Positions 40,352 through 52,600 of a stretch of DNA of 64,000 nucleotides are shown here, piece by piece (the first letter of the stretch is position 1; each line of letters opens with the position of its first letter). The position numbers and the translations under genes were made by a program. Origin of the DNA: Macrotis lagotis (Eukaryota; Chordata; Mammalia; Peramelemorphia; Peramelidae); assembly GCF_037893015.1 (NCBI RefSeq), contig NC_133665.1, forward strand, positions 194,552,146-194,616,145, given 5' to 3'. The notes under the pieces were generated by a model. It did no database searches. It saw nothing but the letters and a program-made list of their open reading frames with translations, and had not been told where the DNA came from.

Positions 40352-40641
40352 ATGGCCGCCGGGCGCCGCGGGCCGCGGGCCGAGCTGCGGGCACCGGGGG
40401 CGGAGGTGGCGGCGCCGCGGGCCGAGCTGCGGGCACCGCGGGCCGAGCTGCGGGCACCGCGGGCGGAGCTGGCGGCGCTGCGGGCCGAGCTGCGGGCACC
40501 GGGGGCGGAGGTGGCGGCGCCGCGGGCCGAGCTGCGGGCACCGCGGGACGAGCTGCGGGCACCGCGGGCCGAGCTGGCGGCGCTGCGGGCGGAGGTGGCG
40601 GCGCTGCGGGGGCGCCTGCGGCGGGGCCCGGGCCCGGGCCG
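40352..40641 (+). CDS. CENPP: CENPP exon 1 (start, heptad minisatellite)
   Basis: Starts at ATG 40352 and ends in phase 2 at donor GGCCG|GTAGGA. It encodes about 96 residues of RAELRAP-type heptads. Residues 9-43 are repeated at 44-78 with a single Ala-to-Asp change. The match to human exon 1 (a short Ala/Leu/Arg/Glu coil) is by character and position, not by close identity. Confidence 0.72.
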
Positions 40642-43600
40642 GTAGGACGGCGCGGGGGGCGGGGGGCCGGGCGGGGGGCGGGGCGCGCAGGGCCCCCCCA
40701 ACCCATCGTCTCCCCCCAGGGACCCCGGCCTGGCGAGGGCGCAGCTGGCGCGCCTGCAGGCCGGCCTGGCCTTCCTGACGCGGGCCACCGGCGTGAGCCT
40801 GGCGGACTTCAGCCTGGAGGAGGCCCGGGGTGAGTGGCCCCCCCGTGAGCGCCCCCCGCGTGTCCCGGGCCCCCCAGTGAGCGCTCCCCCCGCGTGGCCC
40901 CGGCCCCCTAGTGAGCGCCCCCCCCCGCGTGGCCCCGCCCCCCAGTGAGCGCCCCCCCGCGTGGCCCCCAGTGAGCGCCCCCCCCCGCGTGGCCCCCCAG
41001 TGAGCGTCCCCCGCGTGGCCCCGGCCCCCCAGTGAGCGCCCCCCGCGTGTCCCCGGCCCCCTAGTGAGCGCCCCCCCGCGTGGCCCGGGACCCCAGTGAG
41101 CGCCCCCCCGCGTGGCCCCGCCCCCCAGTGAGCGCCCCCCGCGTGTCCCCGGCCCCCCCAGTGAGCGTCCCCCCCGCATGTCCCCGGGCCCCCCGGTGAG
41201 CGCCCCCCGCGTGGCCCCACCCCCGAGTGAGCGTCCCCCCCCCCCCGCGTGGCCCCGGCCCCCCAGTGAGCGCCCCCCGCGTGTCCCCGGCCCCCTAGTG
41301 AGCGCCCCCCGCGTGGCCCGGGCCCCCCAGTGAGCGCCCCCCCGCGTGGCCCCGCCCCCCAGTGAGCGCCCCCCGCGTGGCCTCCGGCCCCCCAGTGAGT
41401 GCCCCCCCGCGTGTCTCCGGCCCCCCCAGTGAGCGTCCCCCCCCGCATGTCCCCGGGCCCCCCGGTGAGCGCCCCCCGCGTGGCCCCACCCCCGAGTGAG
41501 CGTCCCCCCCCCCCGCGTGTCCCCGGCCCCCCGGTGAGCGCCCCCCGCGTGGCCCCACCCCCCAGTGAGCGTCCCCCCCCGCGTGGCCCCGGCCCCCCCG
41601 GTGAGCGCCCCCCACGTGCCCCCCAGTGAGCACCCCCGGGTGCCCCCGGCCCGCCCGAGCCCCTCGGACCTCTCCTTGCAGGGGGCTCGGGCCTGGTGCG
41701 CAGGGGCCGCCTGGGCGGGAGCTGCCGTGGTCTGGCCTTCCACCTGGACTTCGAGCTCCTGGAGACGCAGGTAGGAGGCGCGGGGGGCCCGGGGGCCGGG
41801 GGGGGGGGGGGGGGCGGGGGGGCCGGGTCTGCAGCGGGCCGGGCCACCCCAGCAGCCGGGCACAGTCCGAGGCCTGAGGTGCCGTGGGCCCGGCCTGGCC
41901 AGCGCCCTTGGAGACTGCGGGGTCCCAGGGCCCCCACTGGAGCCGGAGACTTGGAGTCCTCCTTACAGACTGAGGAGGCTGGCCACCTCTCTGGGCCCGA
42001 CCTCCAGGACGTTCTTCTCTGAGACCCCACGCGGGACCCACCCTGTCTGTCCTCGCATTTTCCAGTTTTTCCTGGATGCCAGTCAGCCTCCGGCCTGATT
42101 TAGCTGCGGCCTAACCTCGGGAATCCCACCACCCCCTTCAGTCACCAAGGAAGGCCTGTAGCGGTGCCGGGGAGGCCTCGCGTCCTCTAGGGTCCTTGGG
42201 TCCGCACCCCGGGACCAGAGGGACCGCTCGGGGCCCTGCCTCCCTTGGCTTGGACTGCGGTATCCTGCTCTGATAGAGTCCTCTCCGGAATTGGAAGCAC
42301 CTCCTAAAAAGAGAAGGGAGGCTGCCCTGGCCAGGGGTGCTCCCTCTTCTCTCGCTGCCCTCAGGTCCGGAGCTCCTCCAGGGATGGTTGGAGCCCCCTG
42401 AAGCTGGCTTCCCCCCCCCCCCCCCCCCCCGAAGGCTCTGAACAGATCCAAGAGTCTCTTTTTTCTCTCTGAACCCTACACCCATCCCCTTTTTCCTTCA
42501 TGCCTCTGTGGCCCTGCCTCTGCCTCTCCAGTTCTGTCGTGGACAGGACTGAAGACTTCCCCCTTGCTCTTCAAGCTACCCCTTCTCTTCTTGCCGCCTG
42601 CCCAGCTCCCCAGACCTGAGGGCTGCCTCCCTGTGCCCATGACCCCATTCTAACAGTCAGGGGGCGTTCCCACAGATGCCCTCCTGCGGCAGCAGCTTTA
42701 GCTGCCATTCGGACTCTTTTTACCTGCCCTTCATCCATTCTTTCCCCCAAGCAGAAAAGGTAGTTTCTACAAATCACGACACAGGAAAGACACTCCGGGA
42801 CCATGGGACCAAAGGCCTCTGGGACACAATCCTTTACCGATTCTGGTTGAAGCATCGGATGGGACAGAAGAGACACCAAGGTCCAAATTCAACTGGACCG
42901 CCAAACTTGAGTGTTTCTGGTGGCCCAGGGGAGGGCCCTGAGGTGCAAGGCTTGAGGAGGGCCTGCAGGGAAGTTGTGGCCCTGGGCCCCCCCAGGACCA
43001 AACAGAGCTCAGCTTGGGAATGGGGAAGAACACACCCCTGGCCAGTTGAAGCTTCGAAGAGCACTTGGCAGATGAGGAGCCAGAGGGCACCCAAAGACAG
43101 AGTGGGCAGCACCTGTGGGTGGCAGCACCTGCTCTTGCGTGAGGGTCGCCAGCCCCCAAGCAGGCCTTCCTGCTCTCTTGAGGCCCACGGTGCCCAACAG
43201 GCTTCCCAGCTCCAGCCTGACCCATGGCAGGTCTGGAGTTTATTTGAAAGGAGGGATTGATGCCCTTCTAGGCCCAAGTCCAAGTCCTTGGATAGGCACA
43301 ACCTCGACCCCACTGGAGCCTGACACAAGAAGTGTGGGCCTGGCAACTGAGACCAGGAGATGGCATCAGGGGTGAGGGGCCGTGCCTGGAAGTTCCACTT
43401 ACTCAATGCAACTTTTTGAGTAGGTACTTTGGCCCCACTTCTGGAGGGCAGGGTGGGTGCCTGCACCAGGGTCCTGCCCCTGCTTCCTTCAGGCCTTTGA
43501 TCTACCCAGCAGCTCAGGTTGGGAACCTCCCAACTCAATGTATTTTCAACATCTGATCTCCTTGCTGCCCTCCTGATCAAGGTTCTTGTGCCCTGGACCT

Positions 43601-46600
43601 TGCTCTGGGTCCAGGGTCACAGTGGCAGACTCCTCCCAGGATGGAGCGCTTTCATTCTTGAGAGAGGTGAGGCTGTGACAGGCACGTGACTTGGATTGGA
43701 GTGGGGGGCTGGACCAAGTCCACAGCATCACTGTCTCCTCCAGAGCCATCTGGTCCAGCTGCCAGAGATGGATCAGGATGACTGGCGATTGCACTGGTTG
43801 TAAGACAGGGTGAAGTGACTTGCCCAAGGTCACACAGCTACTGCGTCTGAGGCCATGTTTGGACTCAGTTCTCCTGACTTCAGACCTGGTTGGCGCTCTA
43901 CCCACCACACCACCCACATGCCCTTGTAAGCTACAGGCAACAGTGTCTGGCCTAGCCCCAGGTAGCTGGGAAGCTAAGCCGGGTATGTGTCCTGCTAGCT
44001 CAGCTTGGGCTCTCCCCAGCCTTTGGTGCTGGTAGACTGCTGTCTTTGGGGACTGGGGGCTCAGGCTGTTGTCTCACGTCTGTCTGCAGTCCCTGCCCAG
44101 GTTGTGGACCCTGCCCTGGGTGGGTGGGGGCAGGGCCCCCCCCCTCCCCCCCCCAGCCCCTGCACTGACCTCAGCTGACAAAATGCCCTCTTTGGGCTTC
44201 TCCCAAGAGTTCTTGATTATTCTCAACCTAGTGAGATGAATTGGGTGGATAGAGCTGAGCTGGCTACCTTCCTCTTAGCAGCTGGAGGAGCCAGCCTTCT
44301 GACCACCTGACCAGCCATGAAAAGTTCCCTTACTTAAAGGGAAACAGAGCTGTCTTAATGACGATTGGCTTGAAGATGAAATTAGGAAAGGACCAATTGA
44401 ATTTTGAAATTCAACAAGAATTGCATCACATCAAATGAGCAGGAAGACCCCCATGGGTTCTTAGAAGCAAATATCCACTGTTGATGGCACACACTGATGA
44501 GAACTTGGTTTGATAGACTGATCTCATCTTGTCTCAGTATCTCCAATGGGATTGTATTTGAGAAGCTCAGAGGTGCTGCCTCCCTACCCCCACCCTCCTT
44601 GAACCCAAGAGGAAAGAAAAGGGAGCAAAGGAAGAGGTCAGGGCAGAAGCCTCACCTCCCCCCTCCCCCAAGCAGAACTGATGCCACCTGGGGAGGGGAG
44701 GGTCCAGATGGGATCAGTGACAGTTCTACTGGCTTTGATGGACAAGAAAACATTTTTAAAAATCATAGATAATTTCCTTTCATCTTTCCATTTTTCTCCT
44801 TTACCTTTCATTCGTGAAAGCACTTTGCCAGTCTCTAAAGGATCCAGCTCTAATTATTCAGCACTTGAAATGGCTTTGCTGCCTTGGTGGCTGACTGAGT
44901 TGTTGCTTTTCTTTGACTCCTTTTCCACCCCGTTATCTTTCTTTTCTTAGAGCTAGTGCCATTCACAATGCTTTATTATCCTTCCTAAGATTTTACAACT
45001 GTGGGCTCATTTTCATCTGGTGTCCTCTTTGGGAACCATTGCTCTCCCCCTGGCGAGTAACAAATGGTCATAGAAAAAATGAGAAGCATTTTAGGTCCAT
45101 GTCTGCTGGTAACAGTTTTTATTCATTTATTATCAATAGAAACTCAAGTTTTGTTTTGCTCCAGAGAGAAACGTTCAAGCCCCTTGCACATATCTCTCAT
45201 GCTGTAAGAGCAACATTTCCAGGAATCTTGAACAAGACAAATTTGATAATATGAGAAAATAGTTACACGATTCAGGGGAAGTACCAGTGTCCCTTTGGTT
45301 CAGGGCAGCCCATAGAGACTGTTGACTAGCCCTACTTAATCCCTTGTTGGCTAGTAGTCACACCTGACCTGAGACCTCTTCCCTTAGATTCCTTGAGGAA
45401 ATGGGGAAGAGGTTTCTGCTCCAAGGTGGTCCTTTCTCTCACCCCAAAAGGGGCTGGGGGGAAGCCTTGATCCTAGTTGGACCTGGAGTATTTCTTGTTC
45501 TAAATTTGGTTATTATCACTGTCCCCAGCTGTCTCTGGTTCCCTAAGAGAAGGGGCAGGGGTCAAGGAGGTGTGTGTGTGGGGGGGTCTAATGTAGGCCA
45601 CTATTTTCTGGGAAGTACTTAAAAACATTGATCAGGTTTCCTTCATTGGGTTGATCCAGGAAGAACTTTAGTGAGGGGGATAAACCATTATTTCTTATTT
45701 GGTTGGTTTTTGCAAGACCATGGGGTTAAGCAACTTGCCCAAGGTCACACAGCTAAGAATTAAGTATCTGAGGTTAGATTTGAACTCAGGTCCTCCTGAC
45801 CCTAGGACTAGCTGCCCCTGGGATGATTATTTCTTAATGTTTTCAGTGGGCCAAGAGGAAGCTTGAACACACTCCCCCACAATCCATCCAAAAACATTTA
45901 TTAAGTACCCATCATATACCAGGCTTGGAGTACAGAGTGATCGAGTGAAGTCGGGCCTGCTTCTCAACTTTTTTTGAGCTCTGTTGATTCTCTTGGCTCG
46001 GTGTTCCCAGTTGAAGCAGCATGCTGACTTTTCTGTTGTCTTTTTCTCACTTGGGCTTCATTTAACCAGTAATCGGCTTTGTCCATACTGCTCCTGAATA
46101 TCAACTTATCTGAGGCAGACGTGGCCATTTCCAGGGTGGGCATCAGGGAAGATGGGGCATCAGAGGGGGAGGGGACATCCCAGATCTCTGTGGCTTTGGC
46201 CTGGGGGGGAATGGTCCACTTGGCTGCCCAGCTTTGCTCCTAGGAGGAATGTGATGGAAATTAGGGGTGACAGAAAACCATAGGAATGTGACTTTTATCA
46301 AATGTGTGAGTAGGGAAGGAGTACAAAAATGGGAGGGGAGGGGGGGAGCTAGAAGGTGAAGCTGGGAGGGCTGGAATTGTCCAGCCAGGCTCAGGGCCCA
46401 GCTTGAACTGTTGGAGCAGGAGTCTGAGGAGTGGTACCTTCAATTTGGAAGGTGAAGGAAGCAGGGCTGAAGGTTCCAGGGCAGGAGGAAACAGAATCAG
46501 AAAGATGCCCACTGTGGCCCAAGCCTGGCATAAGGAGGGGCCTGTCAGGCAAGAATCAACCCTGAGGGGCAGGGAGGTGGAGGAGCTCTTCTGGCTCTGT

Positions 46601-49600
46601 TCCAGCTGGGGTGCAAACCAGGGCCAGGAGGCAAGGAGGGGTGAAGCCTGGCGATGCTCCCCCAAGGAGAGCCAGGCAGGTGGAGGTTCCAACCTTGCAG
46701 AGATTGCCAGAATCAGATCCCTGGCAAGGGAGACAGCTGGCAGCAAGATGAACCCCTGATTGGAAAGGGGTGGGGGACATGCCAGCTTCCACATGAGTAA
46801 CCTGAAAACACATTGTTCATTGCATCAAAGGGCTTAGGAGGGCATGGCAGCCGAGTCTCAGAAAATAAACCCAGGACCCAAAAACATCCCAAGTGGCCTT
46901 TTTTCCCCACCTTCTGCCTTGGTGATCCTACTGCACTTTAGAGTTCCCTCATAGCCTGCTCTCGCATCAGCCTGACCAGGGCTTTCTTTAGCACTCTGCC
47001 CATGCCCATGCCAGCATCCCCCAGAAACATTGGGAGAATGCCCTTGGATCAATCAAAAGTTCTTAGCTGGGCTCAGGGAGAGGTGAACACCAGCTCTGGC
47101 CCCAGAGAAATGATGACAACCTTGATTAGAGAGAGTTGGCTGACCATCACCTCCACCCTTGCAGACTCCCTCCATCCCATACTTGTCGGGGTCATTGTCC
47201 TGTAGTTACCTGAGCCTGGGGAAGGCTCCTCAGCCAGGAGGGAGGACCTTTATGAAGCATCTGCTAAGGACCCGTCACCATACTAGGAGTGGAGATCCAG
47301 TTCTTTACCTTGTCCTTCAGAAACACTGCCCCCTGGCCACACAACTCTCAGTCCCTGCAAGGGTTGATCGTTTCCTAAGTACAGAGAGCCCTGTCCTCAA
47401 GGAATCTCCAATCTATGGGGGTTGGGGGCAGAGAGATGTCATCTAGGGAGTTTTGGTTTGGAGAGTTCCAGGAATTAGGCAGACAATGAGGGGACTGATG
47501 AAGGATCCTTTCCCACACCTAAGTTCCTATTAGTTGGATCTGGTCTCTCTCTAGTTCCATCACCTGGGAGTGAAGAATGGCCTCGGTCCTCTCTGATTTT
47601 GTCACTTTAACTCATCAAAACAGGATCCCTGAGATGTGCCAGATTATGTTGAGGGGGGATACCTGGCTTTTGTCTTTTAGAGTGAAGAGAGGCCCTTGGC
47701 TGCCATCACCAACCTCAGCATTATCATGGAGTCTGTGGAAGGAAATGAACTCAGCAGATTTGTGGCTCGGTAAGGGACTTCCTCCATTTGCTTTGTATCA
47801 GGCCACTTGGATGTTTAGGAAAATAAATGTTTATTTATTTTTACTGCAAACTTTATTAGAGAGTTTCAGGGTAGTTTATTTTTAATTGCTCTATTGGCTT
47901 CTTTGGCTTTTACCTTGTCCAGATTTTCCCCTGTATCTCTTCCCTGCCCACCTTTCCAAGAACTCTCCATCATAACAAAGTTGTTTTTTATTTTGATAAA
48001 TTTTTCTTGATGTCTGTTTTTTTTTATCATAGTTTTCCCCAGTAGCTTTCCCAATCCCTCCAAGAGAGCCTTCCCATATAGTAAGTAGACAGTCTGATTT
48101 TAGAGACAAAGAAAGAAAACTATGAAAGATCAGTTTAACTGATCAGTGTTCCCTGTGGGGACCACATGTGGGCCCCCTTCTCTGCTGTCTTCTCAGCTCT
48201 CTTCTTTCAAGTCCTGCTGTCTTTATCATTTTATTCCATTCTCTTTTGATTTCAAGATATCTTGCTGTTCCCCTTAGTATAGTCATTGTATCTCTTGTGT
48301 TCTTGGCTCTGCATCAGTTCATCTGAATCTTTGCAGGCTTCTCTGGATCCATCACATTCATCATGTCTTACAGCTCAGACATATACCATACCATTCATGG
48401 GCCACATGTTGTTTATCCATTCCTCAGCCAGTGGGCAGCTAAATTTGCTTCTAGTTCTTAGCTAACACAGAAACTGCTACTATAAAGATTCTGGTGTATG
48501 TGGAGGCTTTGTTCTTATCAGTGACCTCCTTGGGCATAATTCTGTCTTAGAATGCCTTTCTTGTGTGACTTTGGGCAAGTCACTTCACCCTTTTTGCCTC
48601 AGTTTTCTCTTCTGTAAAATGGGGATGATATCAATAGCTCTTACCTCTGATTCATCTGCTGTTTGCCATTCTTTCTCAAATGAACTGGATAAAAGTGAGG
48701 GCCAGCTGTGCACTGTCATCTCCTCCAGATCCAGATTCACTGGGAGGGTCCAGGGACCAGACATAGGTCCTGATGGTCCCAATGCAGTGGAAGACCTTGG
48801 AAAAGCTAAGTTTTTTTTTTAACAGGTCTCAGTTTGACTGAGGCAACACCTATTCAGTGATTAAGTCTAGGAAAGAAAAGAGGCAAAGAATGACTTCATA
48901 TACCTGATCAAACATTTAAAAAAGAAAAAGAGGCAACCTGGGAGGAGAAGACCCTCAGGCCAAAAAGAAATAATTGTTATTTATTTCCACTCAAGTGAGG
49001 CTTGGCCTAAGACCTCTGTTGGCCAATCCTTGAGTGTCAGAGAGATTCAAACTATCTTGTGAAGTTTCAGTGATCACACTTTATATTCCTTTGAGCAGAG
49101 GTTCCTATCTCCCAGCTTGTTGTGAGGATCAGACAAGACCATGTTGGTGAGGCCCACGTTATTGACTTCCTTTCCCCTTCCCCTTCCCTTTGATCAGGAA
49201 AGCTGGGAAAACAAGAACTCCATAGCCAGGAAGGAACTGTCGTGACACCTGGGAAGTTCTCCTCCTGGCCCCCTTTTTTCCATACTCCTCTGCCCTCTGT
49301 TCCCCAGTAGACTTTGGGTATGCTGATGAGACCACAAGGAAGGCTCTTGTAGGGGCTCTCCTTGTTGTTGATACCATCCTGCATTCATTCATTCATTCAT
49401 TCATGTCAGCCAGCATGGGAGGAGGCTGAGAGGATTCTAAGGGAAACCATCAGAGGGGAAGGAGTCAGAAAGGAAGCCACAGAGAAACTAAGAAAAATCA
49501 ATCAGTAAACGTTTATTAAATGCCTATTATGTGTTAGGCATTAAGTAAAAATGACCTCAGGGAAGAAGAAAAGGCAAAGACCTTGACCATTAGCACATAA

Positions 49601-52600
49601 GCAGGGAAAAGAGTAACACTGGAAGGAATCTGACCTCCAGACCTGGTCAAAGAGTCTGAACATCCCCAAGTAAATCCATTTAACAAAAGAAAATGACTCC
49701 ATTTTTGATGAGATGGGGGACCCAGTGGAATGAGAGGAGAACATGGAACCACAATGCATTGCTCCTGAGTGACTCAAAAGAAAAATGAAAATTACGAGGG
49801 CAGGATTTGGGCAGCACAGCAAAAATAATGGGCAACAGAGAAACCCTGGTATCTACCACTAGTCTTCACAAAGAGAGAACAAAGACTGGGACTGCAAGGG
49901 ATAGACATGAAGGACAATGAACATGAAAAGAAAATATACTCATGATGCAAGCAAAACCCACTGTTGTACAGAGTCAACCTGCTGAGGATGGGTCTCCCAG
50001 AGCAACCCACCAGGTCAGATACCTGAATGCTTTAATGAATGCTTAGTCTCACACACCACCACCGCCCCCCATCCCAAGTCAAGATCTGGTAGGATTGATA
50101 TTTCCTGTGAAAGCAGGCTTCTCTGTGAGTCAAGCCTGTCATTTTTGAGGGGACTCTGTGGAAGACCTGAATTCAAGTCCAGCCTCTGACATTTCCTAGC
50201 TGTGGGGCTCTGAAGCTCCCTCAACCTCCATGGTAGCAAGAGGATCTCAATGACACCTATGGCAGGTCATTGTGAGCTAACGATGAATGCACAAGCCCAG
50301 GCAGGGCTCCGGTGGCCAGCTCTAGCCCTCCCTGAGGCCTCTGCTCAGGTGTCCTGGGCCCTTTGAAGCCAAAGCCCCCAAGTGAAGGCCAGGCAGTGAC
50401 TCGGCAGGCTGGATCTCTCCAAAGCAGTGTTAAATTAGATTCAGAGCCAACAGGTCGAGCACAGTGATGACATTTGACATTTGTCAGCAAACATTATCTT
50501 GCTGCCTTCTGCTGGAGGACCTTTAGGGACCAAAAGGCAGGCTCCTTTCCCCCCTGGATTTGTGGGTGTGAAGACCTGAACTAATTGACCCGAAATGCAG
50601 CCAATGTTAGGTCCAGACCTAGGAAGATCATTCCTTCACCTTTAATTTGTTCTCCTAGCTCCTTCTGGATCTGAATTCTCATTCTTTTTGAGAAGGAAAC
50701 ATTTGCATTCTTTTTTAGCTTTTTAACTACTGTTGTTAAAATTGGAGACTCTGCCAGTGCCAGCATTTCCTGGACAAAAATCAGGGACATCTGGGTTGCA
50801 TTAAAAAATGTTTGGATTCTGGAAAAATATCCCCTGACCACTTAGTTTTCCCAAAACTTTGAGCCGGCTCTTTTCTTGTTGTTTAAGAGATCTATCTTTG
50901 AGGTAGAGTACTTGGGGTGCCCTAGAAAGTAAACTTTTTGAGATCATCACAAATGGATTCCTTTGACGGGGCAGACTCTGGTTTATCTTTTCAAATCCCC
51001 TAAGAGAGGCAGAAACTGCTTTGTGCTCTGCTGAGAAGCAGACTGGGAGGTCTGTCTCTACTGTCTTTCTTTTGGGGTTAGAGGCTCCATTTAGCTTCTA
51101 CGGGGGCTGACTGTGATTGAAATCATGTGTCTATTGACATGTTTCTTTAAATGGTATTCATTGACTTCATTTGATATTCCTGCTTTCTCCTCTATTTCTG
51201 GACCACAGAATATGAGTATCACCAAGACCACTGCACTCTAACTCACTGTCTGAGGAATAGTTCTGGATCCCATGCAGGGTTCTCAACTCAAAATGAAGGC
51301 AGAGCAGGGAGCACCTCCCACCTCTGACCGCTGGGATGCTCGGGTACCTGTCATCTTCCTTCTCTCAGGCAACACCACACCCTGCTCTCTGGGTGCTCAA
51401 CTGCCAGGCTTCTTGGTTCTCTCTGCCAGCAAGGGTCCTTCACTCAGAATGCTGGCTCCAAGTGGTCCTCAAAGTCATTCCAAATATGTTCTGAAAAGGG
51501 AAGAGAGATTCCTGTCTTTTGCTCATAGCGTGCCCCTCTGGCTAGTGTTAGGTTTTTGAGTTTTCAGCTGGGCATGTTCAGTTGAGTGCACCAAGCATTA
51601 AGTGCCTTCTACAGGGAAGGCACTGTGGCTGGAGACTTATCAGGTGACCCTCCCCTGGCCTCGGAGACTAAACCCTCCTCCGTGGGGCAGCATGACAAGT
51701 GTGTAGATGAGCATGGACAGCATAGAACATGCCAAGAAGGACCAGGGGTCACCAGCAAAGTGCTGTGCAGGTACGCAAGGAGAGAGGGATAAATCAGATG
51801 AGGTTTCTTGGAGGAGGCCCACCAGAGTAGAGCCCCAAAGGCAGACAGTTCAGCTGGCAGATCTGTGGAGCAAGGCGCCAGACACCCACTGGGCAGCTTG
51901 TCCAAGCAAATAAATGTGTGGTGGTAGGAGACAGCACAATGAGACCATGCAGCCCCTGGCTGTGTAGTTTGGCTCAAGCCTGAGTGGGGGCAGGGTCTGG
52001 AATACCAACGAAAGGCAATCTGGCTGGGGCTAGAGAATGATTCCATAGGCAGCAGAGCCCCTGGATCCAAACAACACTCAGGCCCAGGGGTCAGAGATTG
52101 AGGTGGAATCCATGGGAAGCTGTCGCATTGCACTCTGCTGTTTGTCCAGAGCAGGGGTGGGGGGCCCAGGGGGCAGAGCCCAGTGCCCAGCGGCAGGAAG
52201 GCTTGAATTCTGCAGAGCCCTTGTAGTGGACCTTCGAGCTCATTGAATTTCATTAAGGACACAATTGGGAGATTTGGCCTGGGGGATGGGGGAGGTGGGC
52301 AACTTGCCAAATCTGGTGGGTGTTCTTGGCCCCTGTGTTGACTCTGACCTGTTGACCAGCCTCTCTTCCTAGCTATGTTGTCTCTAACTTTTGGTGACAA
52401 AGCATTCTCTTCTCCCACTTCTCTGATCATCTCTCAGTCCCTGTTAGATCACTCCCTTGTTACACCAGCTAACTGTTCTGGACTTTGTTCTCTCATCTCT
52501 CCATGTTCCCTCACTGGGTGACCTCACTAGCTTCACTGGGAAGACCCACACAGCCTGCCCCTCCCTCTCCCAAGCCCCAGGCCCACAGCACCAGCATCTC

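Larger units (their letters stand above)
41771..47680 (+). other. CENPP: CENPP intron 3 (5.9 kb)
   Basis: Begins in the CpG island, with a G-run at about 41,800-41,820 and a long C-run at about 42,410-42,430. Two SINEs and one L2 tail are listed. The remaining segments (42,000-43,800; 43,930-45,690; 45,970-47,680) hold no gene I can support. Confidence 0.8.

Noticed and set aside
40830-41640. Regularly spaced repeats resembling a CRISPR array
   Set aside because: Units vary in length, there are no unique spacers, and the host is a mammal; it is a GC minisatellite inside an intron.
40177-42030. Minus-strand open frames of over 500 codons rich in GGAHWGAG/RSLGG units
   Set aside because: They are the reverse complement of the CENPP intron 2 minisatellite and exon 1 repeat. 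The unit lacks stop codons, so long frames arise automatically; there is no splice or homology support.
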